Shown piece after piece: positions 34,826-42,826 of a stretch of 50,445 nt of DNA (positions are counted from its first letter, which is position 1; each line of letters begins with the position of its first letter). The DNA is from Candidatus Pelagibacter communis (GTDB lineage Bacteria; Pseudomonadota; Alphaproteobacteria; Pelagibacterales; Pelagibacteraceae): the NCBI RefSeq assembly GCF_001180205.1, contig NZ_CVSU01000009.1:1-50445 (forward strand), read 5' to 3'. Under the pieces are notes generated by a model, which was not told the origin of the DNA, did not search any database, and was given only the letters and a program-made list of their open reading frames with translations. The translations under genes were made by a program, and so were the position numbers.

Positions 34826-35377
34826 ATGGAATTAACAAAAAATCTCACACAAGGTAAACTATTTAAATCTCTGGTTGTTATTGTTCTTGGTTCAATTGCA
34901 CTAACCATATCAGCAAAGATCAAAATTCCTTTCTATCCAGTTCCTATGACTATGCAGACATTTGTTGTATTATTTTTAGGAATAAGTTTGGGACATAAAA
35001 TTGCACTAGCTACAATTGGTCTATATCTAGTTGAAGGTATTGCAGGACTTCCCGTATTTTCAAATTCTCCTGAAAAAGGTATTGGATTAGTTTACTTTAC
35101 GGGACCAACAATGGGTTACTTAATTGGTTTTTTAACGGCTGGTTACTTAGCTTCTAAAATAAAGATTGATGATAATTTTTTCGTTGTTTTATTTAAGTTA
35201 ATTATCGCTACTTCAACAATCTATATTTTGGGTCTAATTTGGCTTGGAACATTGATTGGATGGGATAAGCCAATTTTTGCTTTAGGTGCAAAACCATTTC
35301 TATTAGCTGAGATTTTTAAAATTATGCTTTTGACTCTCTTGACTAAGCAAATAATTAAAATTAAAAAATTTATCTAG
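34826..35377 (+). CDS. bioY: Biotin transporter S-component BioY
   Basis: A 183-residue membrane protein with about six helices. Diagnostic stretches are SAKIKIPFYPVPMTMQTFVVLF near residue 24, EGIAGLPVFSN near 70, and FTGPTMGYLIGF near 90. It is the biotin-binding component of an ECF-type importer, but no ATPase (BioM) or T-component (BioN) gene is nearby, so it may work alone or with a shared energising module. Its presence suggests vitamin uptake instead of synthesis. It overlaps the convergent regA gene by 8 bases at the 3' end. Confidence 0.93.
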   Translation: MELTKNLTQGKLFKSLVVIVLGSIALTISAKIKIPFYPVPMTMQTFVVLFLGISLGHKIALATIGLYLVEGIAGLPVFSNSPEKGIGLVYFTGPTMGYLIGFLTAGYLASKIKIDDNFFVVLFKLIIATSTIYILGLIWLGTLIGWDKPIFALGAKPFLLAEIFKIMLLTLLTKQIIKIKKFI

Positions 35378-35933
35378 GTGATCTTTTAGATAGAATTCTT
35401 TGAAGAGTTCTTCTGTGCATTTTAAGTCTTCTGGCTGTTTCTGAAACATTCCTATTGCATAGCTCAAAGACTCTATGTATATGTTCCCACTTAACTCTGT
35501 CAGCAGACATGGGGTTTTCTGGTGGGGCTGCTTTTTTTGAAGGATCTGCTAATAACGCTTTTTCAACATCTTCCGCATCAGCAGGTTTAGCGAGATAATC
35601 AATAGCACCTTCTTTGATTGCAGCTACCGCCGTTGGAATATTTCCATAACCAGTTAACATTATAATTCTACTGTCACTATTTGAAGACTGAACTTCTTTT
35701 ACAACCTCAAGTCCATTACCATCTGCAAGCCTTAAGTCTACCACAGCAAAACCTGGTTTCTTAGTTTTTACAGATTCAACTCCTTTTTGTACACTCTCAG
35801 CTTGAAAAACCTCAAATCCTTTTTTCTCCATCGCTCTTGCTAAACGCTCACGAAAGGGATTATCATCATCCACGATTAATAATGACTTATTATCAAAATC
35901 GCTAAGATTCTGTAGTTTTGCTTCTTCTTTCAT
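35370..35933 (-). CDS. regA: Redox response regulator RegA/ActR/PrrA
   Basis: A 187-residue regulator that matches RegA throughout. The receiver begins DNKSLLIVDDDNPFRERLARAM, the phospho-Asp is Asp66 in AVVDLRLADGNG, and the switch region reads MLTGYGNIPTAVAAIKEGAIDYLAKPADAEDV. The linker ENPMSADRVKWEHI is family-typical, and the Fis-type helix-turn-helix is NVSETARRLKMHRRTLQRIL. It usually works with the sensor RegB/PrrB, which is not in this window. I use ATG at 35933. A frame from 35972 is open but adds 13 residues not found in relatives and contains the probable promoter (TTGTAA then CATATA). Confidence 0.94.
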   Translation of the reverse strand: MKEEAKLQNLSDFDNKSLLIVDDDNPFRERLARAMEKKGFEVFQAESVQKGVESVKTKKPGFAVVDLRLADGNGLEVVKEVQSSNSDSRIIMLTGYGNIPTAVAAIKEGAIDYLAKPADAEDVEKALLADPSKKAAPPENPMSADRVKWEHIHRVFELCNRNVSETARRLKMHRRTLQRILSKRSPR

Positions 35934-35972
35934 GATCCTTATATGGGGTTTCTGCAGGAAATTACAATACAT

Positions 35973-36100
35973 GAATTTTACGCATTTCAGGCTTGAATTA
36001 TTTGCTTTACTTTAGTGCTGTTTACTTTATATGCCAAAAAATATTAAAGTTTTTTTAAAAAAGACTTTTTTTTATTAAATTTTTTTTGGAGGCATTTAAA
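35973..36100. other. Leader region of the polyamine operon
   Basis: It holds the divergent start of regA and a leader for the decarboxylase. On the plus strand is a possible 15-codon ORF at 36031-36078 (ATG CCA AAA to TAA). An A/T-rich hairpin follows: AAAGT (36046-36050) can pair with ACTTT (36064-36068), ahead of a T-run. The strong ribosome site GGAGG is at 36088-36092. The leader ORF and hairpin are uncertain. Confidence 0.35.
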
Positions 36101-37285
36101 ATGCAAAAATTTAAATCAGTTGAAGAATTAGTTAATCAGCTGAAACCTGAAAAACCAGTTTACTGTATTAGAAAGAATTCCATTAAATCTGCTGTTAAAT
36201 TTTTCCTAAACAAATTTCCAGGTAAAATTTTATATGCAGTTAAAACTAATCCGCACCCAGAGGTAATCAAAACAATCATAGAAAGTGGAGTTGAGCAATT
36301 TGATGTTGCTTCAATTGAGGAAATTAAAAATATTAGAACTTTTAGCAATACAGCTAAATGCTTTTTTATGCATACTGTTAAAAGCAGAGAAAGTATAAAA
36401 GAAGCATATTTTAATTATGGTGTAAAAACTTTTTCATTAGATACTAAAGATGAACTGATTAAAATAATTGAAAGTACAAATAATGCTAAAGATTTAGAGT
36501 TATTTGTAAGAGTAGCTGTTTCAAATGAACATGCAGAAATTGATTTATCAAAAAAATTTGGTGCTTTAACATCAGAAGCAATTGGTTTGTTAAGACTTGT
36601 AAAACAACATGCTAAAAAGATTGGTTTAAGTTTTCATGTTGGTTCACAATGTATGCATCCAATTTCTTATTCAAAAGGAATTAGTGAAATTGGAAATATA
36701 ATTAAAAAGACAAAAATTATTCCAGATTACATTAATGTAGGTGGAGGTTTCCCTACAATATATCCTGACTTAATTCCACAATCTTTGGGTAGTTATTTTA
36801 ATGAAATAAATAAGAGTTTAGAAAACTTAAAGCTTGAAAAACTTCCTGAAATTATTTGTGAGCCTGGCAGAGCTATAGTTGCTGAAAGTGGTTCAACAGT
36901 TGTAAGAGTTAATTTAAGAAAAAAACAAAAGCTTTATATTAATGATGGAACCTATGGTACTCTTTTTGATGCTGGTACACCAAACATTGTATTCCCATCT
37001 AGAATGATTAAAGAAAATTCTAATAAAATAATTTCAAAAAAATTAACTGCTTTTGATTTCTTTGGACCTACATGTGATAGCATGGATTATATGAAAGGTC
37101 CTTTTTTACTTCCAAATAATATTAAAGAAAATGATTATATTGAACTTGGTCAACTTGGGGCATACGGATTAACATTTAGAACCCAGTTTAATGGTTATTA
37201 CTCAAACGAAATTTATGAAGTCGAAGATAACCCAATAATGACAATGTATGATAAAGACATTAACAAAGCTAACTTGGTAGCTTAA
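36101..37285 (+). CDS. Ornithine (or lysine/ornithine) decarboxylase, type III PLP fold
   Basis: A 394-residue alanine-racemase-fold decarboxylase that should convert ornithine to putrescine. The PLP Lys is Lys48 in LYAVKTNPHP, FHVGSQC is near 178, GGGFPT near 214 and CEPGRAIVAESG near 253. The catalytic Cys is Cys325 in GPTCDSMDY; GPTCD marks ornithine-type enzymes, whereas diaminopimelate decarboxylases have GPLCES. The ATG at 36101 is set by the GGAGG ribosome site 8 bases upstream; a TTG at 36086 overlaps that site and is unlikely. It overlaps the next gene by one base. Lysine decarboxylation cannot be excluded. Confidence 0.9.
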   Translation: MQKFKSVEELVNQLKPEKPVYCIRKNSIKSAVKFFLNKFPGKILYAVKTNPHPEVIKTIIESGVEQFDVASIEEIKNIRTFSNTAKCFFMHTVKSRESIKEAYFNYGVKTFSLDTKDELIKIIESTNNAKDLELFVRVAVSNEHAEIDLSKKFGALTSEAIGLLRLVKQHAKKIGLSFHVGSQCMHPISYSKGISEIGNIIKKTKIIPDYINVGGGFPTIYPDLIPQSLGSYFNEINKSLENLKLEKLPEIICEPGRAIVAESGSTVVRVNLRKKQKLYINDGTYGTLFDAGTPNIVFPSRMIKENSNKIISKKLTAFDFFGPTCDSMDYMKGPFLLPNNIKENDYIELGQLGAYGLTFRTQFNGYYSNEIYEVEDNPIMTMYDKDINKANLVA

Positions 37286-38328
37286 TGTCGGGTCAAAAAA
37301 ATCCAGGTCATAATAGTAAAAGAGATTTCTTAAAAAATCCTGTTGAACACATCGATATAACTTCTTTTGATAGTAGAAAAATTATTTCCTCAATGGAAAA
37401 AATGTCATTTGTTTCTAGAGAAACTGCAAGTGCAGCTAATATTTATAACGAGATGCTTAAAGATAAAGATTGTACAATTTTCCTTACTTTAGCAGGCTCT
37501 ACTTCGGCAGCTGGATGCATGAATATTTATAAAGATTTAGTTAAATATAATATGGTAGATGCAATAGTTGCAACAGGTGCCTCAATAGTAGATATGGATT
37601 TTTTTGAAGCTCTTGGTTTTAAGCATTATCAAGGCTCACAATTTCAAGATGATACTGAGCTGAGGGACAACTATATAGATAGAATTTACGATACCTACAT
37701 AGATGAAGAAGAGCTTCAAATGTGTGATAAAATAATATGTGAAATCGCTAATAACCTAGAGGCGAGAAGCTATACTTCTAGAGAGTTCATTTATGAAATG
37801 GGAAAATATTTAAAAAATAACTCAAAGAAGAAAGACTCTTTAATTGAAACCGCTTTTGACAACCATGTTCCTATTTTCTGCCCTGCATTTACCGACTCTA
37901 GCGCAGGATTCGGGTTAGTTATGCATCAAGAACAAAATCCAAAAAGACATATCACCATAGACTCAGTTAGAGAATTTAGAGAACTAACAGAAATTAAAAT
38001 CAAATCTAAAGGTTCTGGATTATTTATGATTGGTGGTGGTGTGCCTAAAAACTTTATTCAAGATACTGTTATTTGTGCTGAACTATTAGGAAAAGATGTA
38101 GACATGCATAAATATGCTGTTCAAATTACTGTTGCTGATAGTAGAGACGGTGCATGTAGCAGCTCAACATTAAAAGAAGCAAGCTCATGGGGCAAAGTAG
38201 ATATTACGAAAGAACAGATGGTGTTTGCAGAAGCAACTACTGTTTTGCCATTAATTGCTAGTGATGCTTATCATAAAGGTGAGTGGAAAAATAGAACAAG
38301 AAAAAACTTTACAAAAATTTTTAAATAA
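37285..38328 (+). CDS. Deoxyhypusine-synthase-like protein, probable homospermidine synthase
   Basis: A 347-residue member of the deoxyhypusine synthase family. Conserved parts are FLTLAGSTSAAGC near 66, IVATGASIVDMDF near 94, YVPIFCPAFTDSSAGFG-like VPIFCPAFTDSSAGFG near 195, IGGGVPKNF near 249, and the active-site Lys304 in SSWGKVD, aligned with human Lys329. Bacteria lack eIF5A, the normal substrate. Bacterial relatives are known to make sym-homospermidine from putrescine, which suits its place between an ornithine decarboxylase and an agmatinase/arginase-family enzyme. It overlaps the first gene by one base and the third follows after two bases. Confidence 0.88.
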   Translation: MSGQKNPGHNSKRDFLKNPVEHIDITSFDSRKIISSMEKMSFVSRETASAANIYNEMLKDKDCTIFLTLAGSTSAAGCMNIYKDLVKYNMVDAIVATGASIVDMDFFEALGFKHYQGSQFQDDTELRDNYIDRIYDTYIDEEELQMCDKIICEIANNLEARSYTSREFIYEMGKYLKNNSKKKDSLIETAFDNHVPIFCPAFTDSSAGFGLVMHQEQNPKRHITIDSVREFRELTEIKIKSKGSGLFMIGGGVPKNFIQDTVICAELLGKDVDMHKYAVQITVADSRDGACSSSTLKEASSWGKVDITKEQMVFAEATTVLPLIASDAYHKGEWKNRTRKNFTKIFK

Positions 38329-38330
38329 AA

Positions 38331-39206
38331 TTGAAATATCTCTTAAATAAAAACGGATTTTTAGGAATTGATAATAAGTTTAGCTTTAAAGAAAAAGCTG
38401 TAATTGTTCCATTTGGATTAGAAAAAACTGTTAGTTATGGAGGAGGGACAAGAAATGGACCTAAAGAAATTATAAAAGCATCTCATCAAGTTGAGCTATA
38501 TGATGAAGAGCTTAACTGCGAACCTTATAAGAAAATAGGTATTAAAACTTTAAAACCATTTAAAATAGACAAAAATATTAAAAAAGCCCTAAATAAAATC
38601 TCAAAAATTAATAAGGAGATTTTAGATAAAAAACTTTTCCCAATGACTTTAGGTGGAGAACATTCAATAACACCTGGATGTATTGTTCCTTTTACTAAAA
38701 AATATAAAAATATTTGCCTCTTACATTTTGACGCTCATGCAGATTTACGTCAAAGCTATAATGGAGAAAAATTTTCACATGCCTCAGCAATTAGAAGATG
38801 TCTGGATTATAAAAATGTTTCTTTAATTTCATTTGGGATAAGAAATATCTCAGAAAGTGAAATTCCATTTTTAAAAAAGAATTCTTCAAGAATAAATATA
38901 TTTTGGGCAAAAGATAAAAAAAAATGGAATTTGTCTAAATTTAAAAAACTAATTCAAAACAAAACTGTTTATCTTACATTTGATGTAGACGGACTAGATT
39001 CAAGCATTATGCCTGCAACTGGTACACCTGAACCAGGAGGGCTTTTGTGGGATGAAACATTGGATATAATAAGAATTGCAGCAAAAAACTCAAAAATAGT
39101 TGGTGCAGATATTAATGAGCTGTCTCCAATTAAAGGATTTAATTCTTATAATTTTCTTGTTGCAAAATTAGCCTATAAAATTTTGTCTTATAAATTTTTA
39201 TATTAA
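38331..39206 (+). CDS. speB: Agmatinase/arginase-family ureohydrolase
   Basis: A 291-residue ureohydrolase. Two-manganese site residues are visible: His111 in GGEHS, Asp134, His136 and Asp138 in FDAHAD, and Asp218 and Asp220 in TFDVDGLD, followed by PATGTPEPGGL. Agmatinase would make putrescine plus urea from agmatine, and arginase would make ornithine plus urea from arginine; either would feed the same polyamine pathway. The start is TTG at 38331, two bases after the preceding stop, with no ATG before the core domain. The stop shares TTAA with the convergent transporter gene. The name is by family; agmatine versus arginine is open. Confidence 0.87.
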   Translation: MKYLLNKNGFLGIDNKFSFKEKAVIVPFGLEKTVSYGGGTRNGPKEIIKASHQVELYDEELNCEPYKKIGIKTLKPFKIDKNIKKALNKISKINKEILDKKLFPMTLGGEHSITPGCIVPFTKKYKNICLLHFDAHADLRQSYNGEKFSHASAIRRCLDYKNVSLISFGIRNISESEIPFLKKNSSRINIFWAKDKKKWNLSKFKKLIQNKTVYLTFDVDGLDSSIMPATGTPEPGGLLWDETLDIIRIAAKNSKIVGADINELSPIKGFNSYNFLVAKLAYKILSYKFLY

Positions 39207-39757
39207 ACTTTAATTGGTTTTATAATTTTCAATAACATTCTGAATGGTATCAACATTATTATAGCAACTAAAATTTTTACCGCTAAATCTCCAAGAGATA
39301 AAGTAACCCAAGGTACCCCTGTTGCATAAAATGATATTGAGAAAAATAAAAATGTGTCGACTGTTGATCCAATCAAAGATGAAGTAAGTGGTGCAACAAA
39401 CCACTCTTTTTTTCTTAATCGATCAAAAATTTGAATGTCCAACAATTGAGCAGTAATAAAAGCAACCCCTGATCCAATTGCAATTCTAACTGAGATTAAA
39501 TCTGCAAAATCAGTTGAGAATAACAATGTAAATATAATTCCTATTAAAAAACCCAAATATACAATTTGCCTTGCCAATAATTTTCCATACGACCTATTTG
39601 CTAAATCTGTTATTAAAAAAGCTATTGGGTAACTAAAAGCTCCATAAGTTAAAATCTCATTTAATCCAAAATAGTTGATTGGGAACTGAACTAAATAATT
39701 AGAAGATAGTACAACAACACCCATCATTATTGACAGGGTAATAAATAATTTGTTCAT
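39203..39757 (-). CDS. Queuosine precursor transporter (YhhQ/VUT family)
   Basis: A 184-residue polytopic membrane protein of the VUT (DUF165) family. It has about six hydrophobic segments, TYGAFSYPIAFLITDLANR near residue 37, and RIAIGSGVAFITAQLLDIQIFDRLRKK near 91, the family hallmark. E. coli YhhQ takes up queuosine precursors (preQ0/preQ1) for tRNA modification. The start overlaps the rpmB stop by one base. At the 3' end its stop shares the tetranucleotide TTAA with the speB-like gene. Confidence 0.87.
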   Translation of the reverse strand: MNKLFITLSIMMGVVVLSSNYLVQFPINYFGLNEILTYGAFSYPIAFLITDLANRSYGKLLARQIVYLGFLIGIIFTLLFSTDFADLISVRIAIGSGVAFITAQLLDIQIFDRLRKKEWFVAPLTSSLIGSTVDTFLFFSISFYATGVPWVTLSLGDLAVKILVAIIMLIPFRMLLKIIKPIKV

Positions 39758-40068
39758 TAAGCTGATTTAGCTACAGGTTTCTTTTTAAAAGGGGATTTAA
39801 TTAAAACTACTTTTTTTAACTTTTTTAATCTAGGAGATAAATTTTTATTTTTTACAGTTTTTAAAAATTCATCAAAACTACCTTTTTTGTCAACTGACCT
39901 TACACCTGAGTTACTTACAGTAAGTTTTAAACTCCTTCCAGTAAGCTCACTTGTAAATTTTACTTTTTTTAGGTTAGGTAAAAATCTTCTTTTAGTCTTG
40001 TTGTTAGCATGACTAACATTATGACCTTTCATTGGAATTTTACCGGTAAGTTCGCATTTTTTTGACAT
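39757..40068 (-). CDS. rpmB: 50S ribosomal protein L28
   Basis: A 103-residue protein. The family start [20 protein letters not shown] and [12 protein letters not shown] are clear, and the C-terminal extension rich in lysine is of the alphaproteobacterial kind. The start ATG at 40068 is chosen because a longer frame from 40170 would overlap pyrD and add residues not found in L28. A promoter with TTGACG and TATAAA-like TATATA lies in the 52 bases between pyrD and this gene. It is followed directly by the queuosine-transporter gene. Confidence 0.95.
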   Translation of the reverse strand: MSKKCELTGKIPMKGHNVSHANNKTKRRFLPNLKKVKFTSELTGRSLKLTVSNSGVRSVDKKGSFDEFLKTVKNKNLSPRLKKLKKVVLIKSPFKKKPVAKSA

Positions 40069-40080
40069 AATAACAGTGCC

Positions 40081-40109
40081 TATATAAGGGGAGATATTGA
40101 AGGCGTCAA
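40081..40109 (-). promoter_or_regulatory. rpmB promoter
   Basis: Minus strand: TTGACG (40109-40104), a 17-base spacer, TATATA (40086-40081), then 12 bases to the ATG at 40068. Both boxes and the spacing are close to the sigma-70 consensus. The leader would be only about five bases long. Confidence 0.72.
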
Positions 40110-40120
40110 GTTTAATACAT

Positions 40121-41173
40121 TTAAGAAACAGTTTTATTTCCAACAATTTCTGTGAAATTTTTGACACCATCTCTTATTAGTAATTCTTTTAGGTCTTTTT
40201 TAATCATGCCAGCAATATTGGGTCCTTGAAATACCATACCGGTATACAACTGAACATAATCTGCTCCTAATAAAAACTTATCATAAGCAGCTTTACCTGA
40301 GTCAACGCCGCCCACTCCAATTATTTTAATTTTACCTTTAATTAAATTGTAGAACTTACTTATTAAAAGATTTGATTTTTTTTCAATAGGTTTTCCAGAT
40401 AAACCACCTTTTTGATGTTTCTGTATATTTTGAAGTGTTTCCCTAGAAGCTTCAGAGGTATTTGAAATTATTATTGCGCTTATTTCATTTTTTAAAAGTA
40501 TTTCTGAAATTAATTCAATTTGATTTTCACTTATATCTGGTGAAATCTTTACAGCTACAGGAATTTCAGATTTTAATTGTTTTTTTTTATCTGAGACAGA
40601 TTTTAACAACTCTTTCAATTTATTCTCTTCATGAAAATTTCTAAGATTTTCAGTATTTGGTGAAGAAATATTAATTGTAATATAATCTGCAACTTCAGAA
40701 AATTTTTCTAATCCAATTAGATAATCATTCAACCTATCATTTGAATTTTTATTTGGACCTACGTTTACACCTAGTACACCTAGTTTTTTATTAGATATTA
40801 TTCTGTTTAATATTGCATCTGATCCATGGTTGTTAAAACCTAGCCTATTAATTAATGCTTGATCTTCTACTAATCTAAACACTCTTGGTTTTTCATTCCC
40901 ATATTGTTTTAATGGTGTAACCGTACCTACTTCAACAAATCCAAAACCCAACTTAAATAAAGGGTTGTATACCTCAGCATTCTTATCGAAACCTGCTGCA
41001 ATCCCTATGGGATTATCAAGATTTTGATTAAATAATTTTGTTTTTAAAATAGGATCATTTTTGTTTTCATCAAATATGTTTGAAACTAGATTAAGTTTGA
41101 GTGATTGAATTGCTAAAAAATGTGCTCTTTCAGGATCTATTTTAAATATTAATGATCTTAAGTTTGAATACAT
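40121..41173 (-). CDS. pyrD: Dihydroorotate dehydrogenase, class 2 (quinone)
   Basis: A 350-residue inner-membrane-associated enzyme that oxidises dihydroorotate to orotate in pyrimidine synthesis, passing electrons to quinone. The FMN motifs [15 protein letters not shown] near residue 55 and [20 protein letters not shown] near 77 are present. The catalytic Ser is in [12 protein letters not shown] near 170, followed by [24 protein letters not shown] and [27 protein letters not shown]. The N-terminal segment ([17 protein letters not shown]) is the membrane-binding helix region typical of class 2. It overlaps the lysS stop by one base. Confidence 0.96.
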   Translation of the reverse strand: MYSNLRSLIFKIDPERAHFLAIQSLKLNLVSNIFDENKNDPILKTKLFNQNLDNPIGIAAGFDKNAEVYNPLFKLGFGFVEVGTVTPLKQYGNEKPRVFRLVEDQALINRLGFNNHGSDAILNRIISNKKLGVLGVNVGPNKNSNDRLNDYLIGLEKFSEVADYITINISSPNTENLRNFHEENKLKELLKSVSDKKKQLKSEIPVAVKISPDISENQIELISEILLKNEISAIIISNTSEASRETLQNIQKHQKGGLSGKPIEKKSNLLISKFYNLIKGKIKIIGVGGVDSGKAAYDKFLLGADYVQLYTGMVFQGPNIAGMIKKDLKELLIRDGVKNFTEIVGNKTVS

Positions 41174-42735
41174 TATTTCAATTTACTAATTATCAACTCT
41201 TTTGTTTCGTTAACACCGAAAAAACTTATAAAAAAACCCATTCTAGGTCCATTTTCATCTCCGAATACCACTTCATAAATTAATTTAAACCAATCTCTTA
41301 GGTTTTGTGCATACCCATTCTCTTTACCTGTTGAATATATTAATGTTTGTATATCCTCAGGAGACATCTGATCATTACATTGTTCTAAAGTTTTAACTAA
41401 AGCTTGTAGAGCTAATTTTTCATTTTCAGATGGATTTTTATATTTTTTTTGAGCCTTAATAACATCATTAAAATACTTAATTGCATAACCAACTAGTCCA
41501 TCAAAAATTGGAAAGTTTTTTTCATGAATATTAGATTTATATTTTTTAACAAACTTCCATAATAAATCTTTGTTATCAGCATTGCTTGTCTCAACTAAAT
41601 TCAACAACATAGAAAAAGACATAATCATTTCTTCTTTTGGAATATTGCCATTATGAACATGCCAAACAGGATTCATTACCAATTGTTGTTCTGTTTGTTT
41701 TTTTGATTTTTCAATATTATCAAGGTACTCATCTACAGCTTTTGGCACTATTTGATTATAAAGTTTTTTAGCTCTTTTTGGATTTTGATACATGTATAAA
41801 GATAAGCTTTCAGGTGAGGCATATTTTAACCACTGATCGATGGTAATACCATTTCCTTTAGATTTTGAAATTTTTTCACCCTTTTCATCAAGAAATAATT
41901 CATAAGCAAATCCAGATGGATGTTTTTTACCAATTAAATTTATAATTTTAGTTGATAAAATTGCACTCTCAATAAGGTCTTTTCCATACATTTCAAAATC
42001 TATATCTAGAGCATACCATCTCATTGCCCAATCAACTTTCCATTGTAATTTACAATTTCCATCCAAAATACTAGATTCTAATTTTTTACCTTTATTATCA
42101 AAAATTATTTTAGAATTTTTTTTATCAATTTCTATAACTGGAATTTCGAGAACATGACCTGTGTCTGGACAAATAGGTAAAAAAGGACAGTAAGTTTGTT
42201 GACGTTCTTTACCTAAAGTTGGAAGTATAATATTCATTATACCATCATAATTTTCTAAAATAATTTTTAAAGTTGGGTTGAAAAAACCACCTTTGTATAA
42301 AGATGTTGAGCTTTTAAAACTGTATTTAAAATTAAAACTATTTAAAAAATCTTTTAACATTTCATTATTATGTTCTCCAAAACTTGCAAATTTTTCAAAT
42401 GGATCTGGAACTTGTGTTAATGGTTTATGTAGATTTTTATTTAACAATTCCTGATTAGGAACATTATCAGGAACTTTTCTTAGACCATCCATATCATCAG
42501 AGAAAGTAATTATTTCGGCTGGTAAATCTGTAAGTTGCTTTAAAGCATTAACCATCATTGAGGTCCTTGCAACTTCTCCAAATGTTCCAATATGAGGAAG
42601 ACCACTTGGGCCATATCCTGTTTGAAGAGTAATTTTACCTTTTTTATCAATAAATGATTTTCTCTCACGAAGCATTTTTTTTGCTTCAACGAAAGGCCAA
42701 GCACTTGTTTTTTCTAAAATTTCTTTTTTAATCAC
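41173..42735 (-). CDS. lysS: Lysyl-tRNA synthetase, class I
   Basis: A 520-residue enzyme that charges tRNA-Lys. It is the class I form, found in archaea and some bacteria including alphaproteobacteria, unlike the class II enzyme of E. coli. The HIGH-type motif is PHIG (47-50) in GYGPSGLPHIGTFGE, and KMSKS appears as KISKSK (287-292). The CPICPDTGHV-like stretch FLPICPDTGHV near 184 and WKVDWAMRWYALDIDFEMYGKD near 231 are typical. The last part (about 330-520) is the anticodon-binding region. It forms a run with pyrD, overlapping by one base, and is divergent from trkH. Confidence 0.95.
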   Translation of the reverse strand: MIKKEILEKTSAWPFVEAKKMLRERKSFIDKKGKITLQTGYGPSGLPHIGTFGEVARTSMMVNALKQLTDLPAEIITFSDDMDGLRKVPDNVPNQELLNKNLHKPLTQVPDPFEKFASFGEHNNEMLKDFLNSFNFKYSFKSSTSLYKGGFFNPTLKIILENYDGIMNIILPTLGKERQQTYCPFLPICPDTGHVLEIPVIEIDKKNSKIIFDNKGKKLESSILDGNCKLQWKVDWAMRWYALDIDFEMYGKDLIESAILSTKIINLIGKKHPSGFAYELFLDEKGEKISKSKGNGITIDQWLKYASPESLSLYMYQNPKRAKKLYNQIVPKAVDEYLDNIEKSKKQTEQQLVMNPVWHVHNGNIPKEEMIMSFSMLLNLVETSNADNKDLLWKFVKKYKSNIHEKNFPIFDGLVGYAIKYFNDVIKAQKKYKNPSENEKLALQALVKTLEQCNDQMSPEDIQTLIYSTGKENGYAQNLRDWFKLIYEVVFGDENGPRMGFFISFFGVNETKELIISKLK

Positions 42736-42826
42736 GAATATATCTTTTATAAAAATCTTAAATTGGCGATTTTATTAATTCTTATAGAGTTGAAATTTAT
42801 TTACCATAAAATAATGTTCTTTCAAA

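Noticed and set aside
35973-36100. The speF RNA motif in front of the ornithine decarboxylase
   Set aside because: No conserved structured G+C elements are visible; the leader is simple A+T-rich sequence.
39757-40170. A 137-residue version of L28 starting at 40170
   Set aside because: The extra residues overlap pyrD, do not look like L28, and the promoter found at 40081-40109 would be inside the gene.
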